Under the pieces are notes generated by a model. The model had not been told where the DNA came from and made no database searches. It saw only the letters and a program-made list of their open reading frames with translations. From assembly GCF_008831285.2 (NCBI RefSeq), contig NC_045143.1, positions 4,659,503 through 4,723,502 of the forward strand: a stretch of DNA of 64,000 nt, given 5' to 3'. A program made the translations under genes and the position numbers. Each line of letters begins with the position of its first letter. Within the stretch, counting starts at the first letter, position 1. Origin of the DNA: Nymphaea colorata (taxonomy: Eukaryota; Streptophyta; Magnoliopsida; Nymphaeales; Nymphaeaceae). Of this stretch, positions 11,801-23,497 are shown piece by piece.

Positions 11801-14243
11801 GATTTAGCAACAATATTCACTGCCTTGCCAGGTATTACACGTTCTGTGCATATTTTATGTTTCTGAACTAATAAAGATGTAGTACTTCCTGTTAAGATGC
11901 ATTTCAAATTTATGAAATACTGGCTATAAGAACATCTGCTTTAAAAACGTTCTTAAATAGTTTTGAGTCGGCCATCCAAAAATTATTAACTTGTATTAGG
12001 TTTCCTCTGTGGTTTCTGTATTTCATTTCTTTGGTCAAAGGCAAAACTTAACTTCTGTGTCATTCTTTTGTTGAAGTATAGAAGATATATATGCATAAAC
12101 TCATCAACAGCATTCATGCCACTGAGTGTTGGTGTATCTTTTTTGGTCTATCCAAGTTTGCCCATTTGTGAGAGATTAATGGTTCAATACTGGAAACATG
12201 TTTGTCTTTTAAAAATTTGTGCTTTCAAGGTGCTGTTGTGCTGGCCTGGTAGAAAATTGATTCCAAGGAGGTCAACAAATTTACAGGTGGCTCTTAAGTA
12301 GCTGGACAAATTGAAGGGGCATGCTCTTTTTAGGCTGTTACTGTTTACTAGCGGTAGACATGACATAAGGCACAGATTGAGCTTTTGGAAAGCTGAACCT
12401 GGTTATGTTTGGACTCACAAAAATTTCATACGGGTGCCTGGATAACATTGCACCTGGTTTGGCGTCAAGTGTGAGGCTTGATTTGACTTCAGATTTCAGT
12501 TGACATGGTCAGGACCAAAAATAGCCTGTGGCATGTCATGGCCAGGCACGAGAGGAGCCTGTAATTGAATTTTTTCAGGCATTGTTTTTTAGGATTCTGG
12601 ATTTTGCTGGGCTTCATTTGCAGGTTATCATATAGACACCAATGTGAAAAATAAGATGAATAAAAATAGGATATGAAAGTGGTTGATTGGACTGAGGTAA
12701 ACATAGGAAATATGAATCTCTGTCATTGACATATAGGGCAGATAGATCAGAAGACACCCAAGGCCACTATTAATTTTTTAATGGATAATATTCTATTTCT
12801 TCTTTGATTCTTGGCCTTTACACAGCGTATGATACAGTGGTAGCCAACATTGATCTCGGGATTCGAGAAGGGAAAAATCCTGAAACATGTCTTCTTAATT
12901 CTTTAGTCTTTGTTAAAGAGACCCAGGGTATATTTTGTTTGACTTAAACACAGGAAGCTTCACAAGTTCATTGGATGTCCTTTTGCTGTATCTACTTGTT
13001 TATCCCGTTGGTTGGTTGAAAGTTTGTAAGCTTATTACTTCTGGTAATAAAACTTGACAGACTATAGAAGTCAACAAGAAACCTGTGCAGAACTCTTTTT
13101 TTTATATAAATAAATAAATGTTCCTCAGATTTTTTGCTATTAGCATTTCTAGTTTCATATAGTTTCTTAATACCATATTTCTTGTTGTCTTTTGTTCTTG
13201 GTTGCAAAGTAGGATTAAAAGCATTGTGAATGTATAAGTCTGCTTCATCTGTCTCATCTACTGTCACAGGTGCATCAATGCGGTAATTGCAGCCAGTGAG
13301 TTTGTTAGGTTGGAAAGAAAAGAGCTTCAAAAGCAATCTCTTTCAAATGGTCATGCTAGTGAAACTTCAGATCCTGAAATCCAGAATCTTTTATCTGTTG
13401 AAGCAAGCATAAAATCGGTCATGCAACTCTATGTGAAATGTGCATCTTCGATGATAATGGATTCGTGGAATGAGACTAGCAGGTTTTTCCTTCATCATAG
13501 TTGCTTATGTTATTTCATTTAAATTAAATCTCTCCCCTCTTGGCTATGTTCTCTTTCATATGGTTCAAATCAGAGGCTTTTCTTTCTGAAACTAATCATA
13601 AAGATGCTTACAACTTTCTTGTTCCTAATATAAGTCTTTTATATTCATTGAATGAAGTTATAATAATCGTGTTACAGCTTTTTCTCATTGTCATGGATTA
13701 CTGAACTGTTTAGCTAATTTATCTCGTCATGATTGTGTGGTATGATGAAGGTCCCATCTGGTTCCCAAATTGATCTTTCTGGACCAGCTCTGCAAGATAT
13801 CCCCATACCTACCGAGAAGCACAATCGAAGTGCATATTCCTTACACAATCCTCCGTTCAATTTATCGACAGTACTATGGAAACTCACAGGTCTCACAATT
13901 GGCTTTGCTGAGCCCATCCCCACGCCAATCCCCAGCAGTACTTCTCAGCCACGCATCATCACCTGCAGCCAAACTCAACAACGTGGATGCAAACCCAGAA
14001 GCTTTCCTAGGCATTTCACCTGCTCTAAGAACATCTGGTCCAATACATCAGCAACTTATTGAGCCTGAGAATATGGACACGAGGCAAAATGACAATAAAC
14101 AGCGAAATATGCGTCGATCTGGTCCCCTGGAGTATAGTTCAAGCAGGAAGGGGAAACATCCTGGAGGACCTGCTTCTGGCAGCAGAGGCGTCAGTCCACT
14201 GCCAAGAATGGTTTCCAGATCTGGTCCATTGTCGTACAAGTAG
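396..14243 (+). CDS. NAP1: NAP1 (NCKAP1-like subunit of SCAR/WAVE complex), 5'-truncated by window edge
   Basis: Plant homologue of NCKAP1/HEM, the large scaffold subunit that with SRA1 holds SCAR/WAVE and lets Rac/ROP GTPases switch on ARP2/3 actin nucleation at the cell cortex. Exons read: 396-440, 590-732, 901-1033, 3501-3611, 3702-3780, 3893-4086, 5033-5168, 5915-5996, 6189-6299, 7190-7315, 7394-7533, 7619-7715, 10840-11831, 13270-13492, 13751-14243 (stop TAG). They sum to 3105 nt in one open frame, 1034 residues. All donors are GT and all acceptors AG. Landmarks recalled from Arabidopsis NAP1/GNARLED and seen here include KSGRTKQKEADLEY, GRMVLFFTDQPSLLAPNIQ, TSSRSSINIRHLEKAT, NTMFGPEGRP, EQHVSMDLTQGIRE and the C-terminal SPLPR...SRSGPLSYK. 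The Arabidopsis protein is about 1400 residues, so roughly 360 N-terminal residues lie left of the window. I found no exon in 1-395. The ninth-decile exon 10840-11831 (992 nt) is unusually long beside the 45-223 nt exons before it. Identification is very sure; the short exon 3501-3611 is the most divergent part. Confidence 0.95.
1681..1740. repeat. (TA)n-(CA)n-(TG)n microsatellite with hairpin symmetry
   Basis: A run of TA, then CA, then ATAT, then TG, then ATAT repeats. The CA and TG blocks are complementary, so the stretch can fold on itself. It is intronic in NAP1. Confidence 0.9.
1868..2325 (+). mobile_element. TRIM-type miniature LTR retroelement in a NAP1 intron
   Basis: Two direct repeats of about 186 and 196 bp (1868-2053 and 2130-2325) each begin TGTAACACCCC and end in TTGTTACA, so the ends form the usual TG...CA inverted repeat. 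Between them lie only about 76 bp. That stretch holds a primer-binding site complementary to the 3' end of initiator tRNA-Met (TGGTATCAGAGC, 2055-2066) and a purine-rich tract just before the second LTR (around 2116-2127). Each LTR carries a short hairpin (GAAGAT/ATCTTC) followed by a TATA-like CTTATAAAAG. There is no room for gag or pol, so it is non-autonomous. A clear 5-bp target duplication is not visible because the left flank is a GAGAG/GTGTG microsatellite; GAGAG occurs on both sides. It lies between the exons ending at 1033 and starting at 3501. Confidence 0.85.
5832..5860. repeat. (GT)n microsatellite in a NAP1 intron
   Basis: Fourteen or so GT units followed by GTAT units. It lies about 55 bp before the exon at 5915. 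Confidence 0.95.
8337..8651. mobile_element. hAT-type MITE with 8-bp target-site duplication
   Basis: A 315-bp element flanked on both sides by the identical 8-mer ATATTACC (8329-8336 and 8652-8659). Its ends are inverted repeats: the left end reads CTATGTCACCTGAG and the complement of the right end reads CTAAGTCACCCGGA. Subterminal GGGTGCGG motifs recur inside both ends, and the middle is an AT-rich TTATTATT tract. An 8-bp duplication with short TIRs is the hAT signature. At 315 bp without an ORF it is non-autonomous. It lies in the 3.1-kb NAP1 intron 7716-10839. Confidence 0.8.
9330..10001. mobile_element. Candidate inverted-repeat transposon (MITE-like)
   Basis: The 16-mer at 9330-9345 (ACAGCCACAAATATCG) is matched exactly by the reverse complement of 9986-10001, giving terminal inverted repeats 672 bp apart. 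Inside, 9869-9898 has GCGATAAAATCGCG-type palindromes. I see no convincing target-site duplication and no transposase. It sits in the same NAP1 intron as the hAT MITE. A chance 16-bp match is unlikely, but the superfamily is undetermined. Confidence 0.45.
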
Positions 14244-16050
14244 ATGATACTATTTGATTGTTTTTGTAGAAGCTGTAGTATGCCTGTGTCTCTTGGTTTT
14301 GTGCCATATGCATTGCCTTCCATGTAATCTGTAAATATCAAAGTCGGCTCCAGTTCCATCTTAAATTTAATGGGCCTCTTTTCTCTTCTTCGTTTTTGTA
14401 TTCTTGATGAAGCCCAACATGAAATGAGAAGGTTAGCGTGCAGTCTCTTGCTATTATCAACTTTCGTTCTGCTGTGTTCATTGTTATGAATTATGATGAT
14501 GTTATATTCGATTAAAATTTTATCTGAATTGACTCTTCGAGCCTGCAATTTAGGTTACCTTGCACATCACTCAACACAGGAAAGCTTCTCATCTTGAAGA
14601 TCGAACGGCTTATAATCCCACCTCAGAATACCAAAATAATTTCAGCTGCCCACGTTTGACTCTTAATGCTCATTTAATATAAAGCCTTCAAGCCTTCGAT
14701 ATCTTGGGAGAATTCTCTGGGAATGGGAATTAAAAAAAGCGTGGGGCATGGAAACATGTAAGAATATACTGGTTTAGAAAACATAGACAAATTGTCTTGG
14801 GTGCACTCGGGTGTTGACCAGGTTATTCGTGTGGAATTTTTTTGGCAGCATGAAAGTTGTTTTAGTCGCAGCTATCATGAACTCGCCTCTAACATGATTA
14901 GCTTATATCACTGTATCTGATGGATCTAGAATCGCTGCCGTTCGTTTTCCAAGATCAAGGGTCAATATCGTGAACATGAATGATGCGCGTCTTTTGGTGG
15001 GCTTCCCCAGTTGCATAGTGAATGGTTGGATGGAATCTGGTGGGGGCATGGCTTCCCATTTTCGGCAGACGTCCTGAAACCACCTTTGAAAACTCAGCCC
15101 ACGGCAAGCGGACGTCGTTATGCCTGTAGGTTTGGACCAACCAAAATGGTCCTTACCTAATCATCAGACAACTGTGTTCCATGAAGCAGCAGCAGACAAT
15201 GAGTCTTCTTCGTGGAAAAGACAAACTAATCGCGTTGTTCAACACGAGTAGGTCATGTGTTCCTGGTGTGTGCGTTGGACGAACCCAGAAAGCACTCTTA
15301 GGAAAGGCAGAGCCACATGTGGGCATGTGTGGGCATTTGCCCACACAGACCCACAAATGCTAGTCATTTTCATATTGGTGGTTTCCAATAATTCATTTAT
15401 TCATGGTAATATACCATGTGCCCTTTAATTGGTTGGCTTGTGTTCTTTAATCATTTTCTTATGTTTAGGATTTTTTTTTTCTTTGCTGTTAGGATGGAAG
15501 ACTTGAAAGTCTAAGTCCAGATCAGGCATCATTAAGTCGGACAATATATTTCTTCCCTATGACTAACAATTAATGTTAACAGAATTTTTGAAAATTTTAG
15601 TTAGACTTCAAGTTTTTGCTGTAATTTGAAGAACGTACGCCTGTTTGCGTGTAGTAGTACATGCCTAACTGTTGCCAACGTAACATTTTGTACTTCTCTT
15701 TATTGCATTTCAAGTTATAACTTGTTTGCTTACTCTACAAGAAATATACAATATGTTCATTATATTTATTCATCATGACGAAGTTTTCAATGTGAATTAG
15801 AACAAAACATTTAAGATAAGTGGCAGGAACTCTTATTTAACAGTTATCAACAAAAGTAGGGTCCGTTCTAAGAAATTCAGAAACGTGAGTTTTTTTTTTT
15901 TAAATACAAAAGGTGGGCTCCTGAAAGAAGGTCAGATGGTGGCTGCACGCAACTCCCTTCCTTCTTCAGCCCTGCGGGGATATTAAGACCAAAAGCATAC
16001 GATGCATGGTCAATTCAACCAATCCCTTTCACACGATTCAACCTTCAATC
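14244..16050. other. Spacer between NAP1 and the cystatin-like gene
   Basis: Holds the NAP1 3' UTR in its first part. The rest has no ORF with family resemblance or splice structure. At 15311-15355 there is a small palindromic cluster of GTGGGCA/TGCCCAC words. The last 150 bp should contain the promoter of the downstream cystatin-like gene. Confidence 0.6.
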
Positions 16051-16057
16051 TCCTCTC

Positions 16058-16065
16058 CTATAAAG
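16058..16065 (+). promoter_or_regulatory. TATA box of the cystatin-like gene
   Basis: CTATAAAG, preceded by a pyrimidine-rich CTCCTCTC tract, lies about 140 bp upstream of the ATG at 16206. This spacing fits a 5' UTR of roughly 110 nt. Confidence 0.6.
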
Positions 16066-16205
16066 GTTCTGCAAATTTGGTATGAACTTCATCTTCCATC
16101 CCTTCACCTTCTGCCCTTCATAAACCTTTTCTTCCTTGTTTGGTGCCTGATCAGTTTCTACTTCCGTCCAGGGAACGAGGGGGCAAGAACATACCACCCA
16201 CCGCC

Positions 16206-16847
16206 ATGGGACGACTTCTTCCTCTCTTTCTGATAGTTATGACTTCAATGGCAGCCATGGCTTGGGCTGCTGCCACTTGGGTCGTGATCCCAAACGTCGA
16301 CAAAGACAGCCATGTCCAGAGCTTGGGTGCATACGCAGTGGCTAAACAGAACAACCCGTATCTCAAATTCATCAAAGTGGTGCGTGCAGAGGTACTGGAC
16401 CGCGGTACCCAGCATTACACCTACAGGTTGGCCATTCAGCTGGTTGAAGGCAGCCAGAAGAAGTACTACTGGAGCGAGGTCTTGCAGGATCTAGGAGCAC
16501 CTAACCAGCCGCCGGTCCTGAACATCGCCTCCTTCAAGCCCATCTCCGGCCCAGCTTCGACTCCCAACTGGGTCACCATCCCGGATGTGCAGAAAAATCT
16601 GCATGTGAGAAGCATAATCACATATGCAGTGGAAAAATTCAACTCACAGACTCAAGCTTCTTTCGAGTTCATCGACGTGCTCGATGGACAGCTCCTGGAT
16701 CGTGGTGCTAAGCATTACACCTACCACCTGACGATCAGGGTTCATGATCGCTACGGGGTGAAGAAATACAAGATTGAAGTGTTTGAGGACCTTAACACTC
16801 CAGGCGAGCCGCCAGTCCTCAATTTGGGCTACTTTATTTTGGTTTAG
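16206..16847 (+). CDS. Secreted protein with two degenerate cystatin-like domains
   Basis: Intronless, 213 residues. Residues 1-23 are a signal peptide (MGRLLPLFLIVMTSMAAMAW...). Two homologous cystatin-fold domains follow, about 25-113 and 122-213. Each opens with a W-V-x-I-P-(N/D)-V strand and an alpha helix that fits the plant cystatin signature (L-G-A-Y-A-V-A-K-Q-N at 40-49; I-I-T-Y-A-V-E-K-F-N at 137-146). Each ends with PPVLN. In working cystatins the next loop is Q-x-V-x-G. Here both domains instead have L-D-R-G-(T/A)-(Q/K)-H-Y-T-Y (64-73, 164-173), and the second-loop Pro-Trp and the N-terminal Gly pair are also missing. Papain-type inhibition by the usual wedge is therefore doubtful; a binding, storage or taste-type role as in monellin-fold proteins is only a guess. 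The start ATG has good context (CCGCCATGG); longer in-frame reading upstream has no ATG. An AATAAA lies at 16894-16899. Confidence 0.8.
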   Translation: MGRLLPLFLIVMTSMAAMAWAAATWVVIPNVDKDSHVQSLGAYAVAKQNNPYLKFIKVVRAEVLDRGTQHYTYRLAIQLVEGSQKKYYWSEVLQDLGAPNQPPVLNIASFKPISGPASTPNWVTIPDVQKNLHVRSIITYAVEKFNSQTQASFEFIDVLDGQLLDRGAKHYTYHLTIRVHDRYGVKKYKIEVFEDLNTPGEPPVLNLGYFILV

Positions 16848-16893
16848 GTTGGCGTGGGATTGTCCTCATAGTATTTTTTTTATTCTTTTGATG

Positions 16894-16899
16894 AATAAA
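16894..16899 (+). terminator. Poly(A) signal of the cystatin-like gene
   Basis: AATAAA 47 bp after the stop codon, followed by a GT-rich stretch. Confidence 0.5.
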
Positions 16900-17286
16900 T
16901 GTTGTGGCAGAACAGGGCTTCTGTATGCACATGAATTGAGCCGCAAGATACCATGTGGTTGTAAAATTACTTAGATATGATGTGTGTGTATTTTGAACAG
17001 AGAGGGAAGTTAGTTGCAATTTTTCTTTGTTTGTATAAAACGTGGATGTGAAGCGTGTGTACTTTGAACCGAAGGGGATCTTGCAATTTTCGATTTCTTT
17101 GTTGGGATGGTTCTGCGAAGTTGCAACTTGCTTTTCTCTTTTGTTCTTTTTTTGTTTTCCTCCTTCTCCTCTTTTCCTTGCTTGCAAGTTTAGTAGGAAA
17201 GATCCAGAAAGTGTTGATTTTATCGTTTTATAATAATATTTTTTATATTTGTTAGAGATCACGAGTTGACTGCTGCTCGTCACAAA

Positions 17287-17288
<2 letters not shown>

Positions 17289-17339
<51 letters not shown>
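17289..17339. repeat. (AT)n microsatellite
   Basis: About 25 AT units in the spacer downstream of the cystatin-like gene. Confidence 0.95.
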
Positions 17340-17344
<5 letters not shown>

Positions 17345-18039
17345 GCATTCATGTTTAAGCCCTTCACGCTTCCTTGAACGGGCATGATCTTGGAATGGAC
17401 TTTTCCTTTTTTCCACTGGGGACCCTTATCTCATCACCTAGTTTTGGATCAACTTCTTTTGTTTTATTTTCAAAACAACTGTTTCTAGTATTGGATATGG
17501 CACATATTGCCCATCTTGTCGATACCATACATTAATTCAGAGCGTCGTACGAGTTTATATTTTTCATCTTTAAGAACAGTTTAAAATAATTTAAAAAGTT
17601 AATTTTTAGATTCAAATAATAAAAAATAGACGAAATACGGGCTGATACATCATACATCCTATTGGTGAGCAAACAAATATGGCGCCAATATAACCCTTAC
17701 TTACAACACTAAATCGATCTCCCCTTCTTAATTTTCACAGTCAAAAGCACAGACTTTTTCTTCAAATCCGTTGATCTCCATCCAAGTTATAACTATAAAC
17801 TCAGTCTGTGAAAGAAGAAATGGAGTAATTTGGAGAATATAAGTTAGGCATCCATCCTAAACTTAAATTCTTCTATATAATTAAGAAGCCCTTCCTTTTC
17901 TGTCAAATCCATTAGGTAGTATTTGATAGAAATCCGAGGCTGCATTAAAAGGTGTATTATTAGATCCTCAATTTAAACAAACTGAAGATCTTAGTAGCAT
18001 TCAAGTTGTATGTAAAAAAAACAATGGATTTACAATATA

Positions 18040-18325
18040 GTCACAAAAAATGCGTTTTTTTTTAAATGAAAAAAAGTGCTGCATTAAATTGCTGTTTAAA
18101 ACTTTAAAAAATGCATTTTTTTTTTTACTTTTTTCTTTTTTTAATGCCAAACAGGTTTTTTTATTTTCTATTTTTTTATTTGTTGCAAATTTATTTATCT
18201 TTTCATGTTTGTGTTATTAGTTTCTCACTTATTTTATTTTTTTCTTATTTTTAGTTTTTAAATTTTTAAAAATTTACCATATTCTTCTCGTTTTTTCAAG
18301 CTCACTATATTATACTCGAGACAAT
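18040..18325. repeat. T-rich dispersed repeat, copy 1
   Basis: Shares an ordered series of blocks with 28345-28675: poly-T/TTTAA runs, TTTGTTGCAAAT, TTATCTTTT-ATGT, TGTGTTATTA, TTATTTTATTTTTT, and a final TTCAAG(C/T)TCA..TATTATA. The order and spacing agree over about 250 bp, so it is homology and not just low complexity. Confidence 0.6.
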
Positions 18326-21300
18326 CAGATTTGGGGAAAGAGGCCTCACCCTAAAACCACTGTTCTGATCTTACAGTTCTCATATCGATGGTGACAAACA
18401 CACCCTTAAGATCGGCTTTACTTAACGGTGTTCTGATTCTTGGATAGAGTTAATGCACCTTTAACTCAGTGCCTCACTCTATTTCCATGAATGCTTATGA
18501 GAATCAAATTAGTGACTCACTATTAAGTAAGGAGCTATGCTATACTATGCTTTTTGAATATGATCAAAAAGAACTTTTCCTCCTATTTTTGTCATTTTAG
18601 AGGGAGGGTGTTTCCTTGTCCTTTTGAGGGTATTTTAGTCATTTTAAATGTCAAACAATGGTCCAATTCAGGACGGAAACATATATATATATCACCTTCT
18701 GAAAGAAAATTTTTACAATTACCTAATAAAAGGGAGATTATTATAGAAAAAATTTTAAATATGATTTCCATCAAACGAAGACAAAATTAATTTCTAGTAT
18801 GTTACAGGGAAACCGGTAAAAAGGCACTGGTCCAAGATCGTTATCATCCTTGTTCATCTATAGGGATCCGCCTCCCTTATCTCTATTCACTTCAAAATGG
18901 AGGACAGAATAATTCCCCTCCAAATGAAAGGTTATATCAACTTTTCTACTTTTCAAATGGTAAGCCCATAAAACTTAATTTTGGATAAGTTTCTCCTCCT
19001 ACATATCCAAGACCGACCTAGGGGACCTACTGAACTTACTCATGAACCTTTTTTTTTTTTCGGCTGGATGCGTTGAAGATGAGGCACCTGAAGTTCCTGC
19101 ACAGTTTCTTCGTATTAGATAATTCTTTTTATTCTTTTCGTATGTGTTTTCTTGTTCTTTAAAATATGGTCCCAAAAGTGTGGGAAAACATAGACCAACT
19201 TCAAGAATCTTTCAAATTCTTGTTGAAATGCAACGAAGTGGAGCTCGATTACATCATGTATCAACTTCACGGTTGAATAGAAGATCACCAAAGAAATATG
19301 GGACAGATGGTGAAGGGTTTGTTCTCTTTGGCATTGTTGGTATCTGTGATGAGGGATCTCTGTCCTCGGAACACTTGGACAGAGATCTTCGTATCTTTAG
19401 TAAGATAAGGATATGAAAATATCTGGACTAACAACTAAGCCGATCTTTGTGGCCCTGCAGGAGGCTTGAAGATGGATAGTTCCACCTTTCCTCATCGGAG
19501 AAAAGTAGCCTATACAACTTGGGAGTCCGAAAATGGAGAGGGTTTGCACGAATAGTTCCAGTTTCTTTCCCTTCCAATAACCAGAGATGTAAATGGCTTG
19601 AATTCGAGTGTTGATTGGTCTTTAACAGAATAATTTCTTGTTCTGTTAAAGGTTAGCCCAAAAACTTTCTTGCCATTGAAAGAGCAAACAAAAGAAAAAG
19701 ACGAAATCTGATAGATTTAATTTATTGCGAAAGTTTTAGCCTTTTACTGAGCAAAAGTTCAGTCTGTATGTGCTTCTGCACATAGCTGGTGTTTTTCCAA
19801 GCATTACCCCAAAAAAATGACGAATTATCAGTCGGTTTATGAGGTCTACACTAGTCAAAAGTAAATGTGATGTGATCGTCGTCCTGTTCAGGTCAAGATA
19901 CGTCGTCTAGTGAGATGATGCCATTTGATCAACTAAACTAGAATGTGTTGCGGTGCCCATCATGGATTTGGTGGCCTATCCACTACAGTATAGAATCAGG
20001 TCACCTGAAAAAGTATGTGACTTGAAATCACAACTGTTCTTCGCCACCGTCCATTATGATGTTGCCCACAAAAGACCAATTCTCTGGTTATTTGATAAGG
20101 GGCACTGGTGATAAACAAAACAGGAGATGGTATTTTCAAAATGATGAAATATTTTCACGTACGCGTTTTGTCAAATCCGGGGGTGCAATTGGTCAAGTTA
20201 ATTTGCACATCCGAGAATGGAAAAGTTTAAATCAGATCCATCCTGTTCGACAGGATGAGTTGACACCGGAATCAGATTCGACGATGATATTGAATACAAT
20301 CAGGACAGTTGATATTATTAGTTAAATGATCTGACGGCCATTGCTCTTAGTTACGATTGGTTTTGTTTTCTTCTGCAGAATTTCCTTTTAAGAAGATGCT
20401 TCTTGTCAATGCACACGTAAGAAACAGGAACCCAAATCGCCAAATGGAAGGATGGTCTTGGAAAATAGTCCTGGCAATGCTGGACAGAAGGCAAACAATT
20501 TGAGATGAATGGAAAGAGAACAGCTAAGAAGCTCTGTTTGCAGTAGAATTCGGTGACTGATAAGGCCGCTTGCCTAAACAGTAGTAGAACTTCCTAAAGC
20601 ATCACCTGTCTTCTCACTGCACTCAAATACAGCAAGTAAATGTGCAAAGCCATCCATCGTTTCATTATGGGTTTCTGCTGCCGAAGCGTCCACGAACAGA
20701 TGACATGGAAGTCCAATAAAGTCGTGATCAAAAGCATCAAATTTGATGGAACTATCAAGTTTTGGATAAGCTTTACCAATTTGTCATCTTCCTCCTCCAA
20801 CCTTCACGGGGAAATAACTACTAGGAGAAAGTATAGCCTTTTTTTAATAAACCAAACATGACAATGCAGATCATTCTGAACAAGAGTCCAAAAAGGCATG
20901 ATTTTAATACCCAAATCCGTTTCTTCTCAGTAAATTAAGAGACCAAGTGCCATTAATTAACATTAAAAGACCTATCAGAAAGCAAACAACTTTTCAATCT
21001 CTAAATGGTTCCAGGGGATTGATTGTAGCTCCTAGATCTCCCTCCCATTCATCAAAAGACTGCAACTGATATTCTCAAACCATATATATGTAATCTCTTC
21101 TGGCTTCCTGTAGAGCAAATTAAGTCTCTAAATCCTGCCATATAAGATTCCTGAAGCAACGTGCTTGTTTGAGCCGAGAGCTTGCATCCACAAATGCATA
21201 AGGAGAAAAACCAAAAACCAGCAACCATTTGCTGATTGTGAAAGGGACAATTGGGATATACTCGAGATATGGAGGGAAAGGAAGGAGGATATACTTTTTT

Positions 21301-21603
21301 CCACCGTTGCCCATTATTTTTTGTCGCGAGGAGTTGATCTAATCTCGGGATCCTTTACAAGCCATGCCATGACAGAAGCATAATATGAGCCTCAACTTTT
21401 TTCCTTTTCTTCCTCCTTCACGCCAATGCACTAACAGTGCAGCTGGCTTCGTGATCCTGGTCGCCCTTTGCTTTCCATCAAAGTCACCTGTGAAAGTGGG
21501 CCACGGTCCACGGGGGAGAATCTGCTGCTTTAGGAGCAGGAAGGACTACGAAAGTGTGTGGCAACATCAACCCCATGCGACCCCCTGGTTGGAGGTTTTG
21601 TTG

Positions 21604-21607
<4 letters not shown>

Positions 21608-21645
<38 letters not shown>
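21608..21645. repeat. (TC)n microsatellite
   Basis: Nineteen consecutive CT units. Confidence 0.95.
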
Positions 21646-21647
<2 letters not shown>

Positions 21648-23188
21648 GTTTTCTTGCTTGTTTAATTCCCTTCTATTGCGTCATTAATCTTCAATTTTCG
21701 ATGTTAAAGAAGAACCTACTTACAATCTAATGCTAATGTAAATATATAGTATTTTTTTGAGCTTTCGATTGCTATTCTATGGTCATGCCTTTAATATTGC
21801 GATGTAATACGGCTTTTGATTTCAAATTTTATAAAAATTTAGGCACATGTACACTTAAATATTCACACATTGTATGTGTGTGTGTGTGCGCGCGCCTTTG
21901 GTGACATGTATGTGTACTTTTAAAAGCTTTAGAAATCGTCTTATATATCAAACGCTTTACTTAAAGAGTAATTTTTTTAGTGGAAGAGTCTAAATCTCAC
22001 CAAAAAATTTTCAATTCTAATATTTTAGCTGAACTTATGGCAGGATATCCTCATAACTTTGAACCTTCAATATTCTTCCATTCCTTTAATTTTATCGAAT
22101 CTGCTTAGATTTTATTCTTAATAATCAAATTCAACCAAAATATGGGTATACCCCACATTAAATAGGAAACCTGTCTCACTAAAGCTTCTTCCAGGTATGT
22201 AACTACCCAGGATAAAAATACAAGGGCAGATAAAGCATGTATCTGTGTATATATTTCCAAAGACGTCCAGGAATATGCTTGGAAGATAATAAGGTTTAGA
22301 ATCTCTCTCTCCCTCTACACGCACACACACACACACACACATGAAAGCACCCACGCACGCACGCAGCTACTGTGTTTGTCTCTTTCTCCATGCTACATGG
22401 CTATGCGATCATAAAAATAATTGCTTATACTCCACTGATGAAGAAGAAGGTGCTGAGTTCAATAAGCATTCTTTGTGGAAAATATGTCATACATGTCTTG
22501 CATATCTGATTTTATATTATCTATGATTGATTAATGTTGTTCCCCTAAAGTCATGCTTGCTTTTGCAAAAATCATAAGAAATCCATGTGGTACCTAATGA
22601 CAACCATAATTTGGACTAAGCGTATCTTGCCACCTGCGATTTCTTTAACGCATCTCAAATAGTAAAAGTTATCTCACTAAAGACAGAATTCAGCGTAATA
22701 ACTTATTTTTTTTGTTATCGAAACGAGAAGAATTATCTTGCTGTTCTGCAGAACTGCTTATACAGAGGTTAGAGTTAAAGAGCTTGTAGTTTCTAATAAG
22801 CATCACAAAAACATAGAGCTCGATTTAGCGGTGCAAGTTGCGGCTATCAGAAGGGGAGGAACAGAACTTGTGGACGAGAGGATCTATTCTGAAGCTGAGT
22901 CATCTTAACAAACCGATCTGAATCTACTTTTAGTCGATTCGATCAATCTATCTGGCACTCAGGATTTGAGAAAGACAGATTTAAATCTTACAGTGAAAAT
23001 AATCAGAAGACATCCAGAAAATATCAATGGTGCAAAGAAAGATCAGTGCTTGAGTGATGGAAGCTGAGAACAGGGTAGACATCTCCTAGCACCCTATTCA
23101 CCAAGGATTCCATATTGGAACTCGCATATCTGAAGACAATATCATTATGGTGAATCGACACCACCCACCAAGCTGTCAAAAGCACAGA

Positions 23189-23192
23189 CACA

Positions 23193-23230
<38 letters not shown>

Positions 23231-23247
23231 AAAAGAGAGAGAGAGAT
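23189..23247. repeat. Compound (CA)n-(GA)n microsatellite
   Basis: About eleven CA units passing directly into about ten GA units and an interrupted GA tail. It lies some 250 bp beyond the stop of the minus-strand DUF761 gene. Confidence 0.9.
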
Positions 23248-23497
23248 CATACATACCATCGAGTTAAACCTAAAAGATGGAATTAACAGAGAAACTTTTC
23301 ACATAACAAGCTTTTGATTCAGAAACAGACATGAAAAGAAAAAAGGAAGACACCAAAGCACAACCAAAACAGTAAGCATGCAGTCCGACTAAAAGTTTGG
23401 AACATATAACAACATCTAAACATATCGTTGAACTTGAGATGCTCTCAGTTATGAGTCTTCCGTCGACGACGACGACGTCCGACCACGGCCGGAAGCG

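Larger units (their letters stand above)
16900..23497. other. Spacer without recognised genes
   Basis: About 6.6 kb of AT-rich sequence. Besides microsatellites it contains one copy of a T-rich dispersed repeat (18040-18325). Short open frames near 19144-19416, 20056-20325 and 21165-21687 have no family resemblance, no intron signals and no promoter that I can point to, so I do not call them genes. Confidence 0.6.

Noticed and set aside
16834-17385. 183-codon minus-strand open frame
   Set aside because: It is carried by the (AT)n repeat and A-rich flank and overlaps the 3' end of the cystatin-like gene; no family resemblance.
19144-20325. Two open frames of about 90 codons in the spacer
   Set aside because: No recognisable motifs, no promoter or splice structure, and length expected by chance in 6.6 kb.
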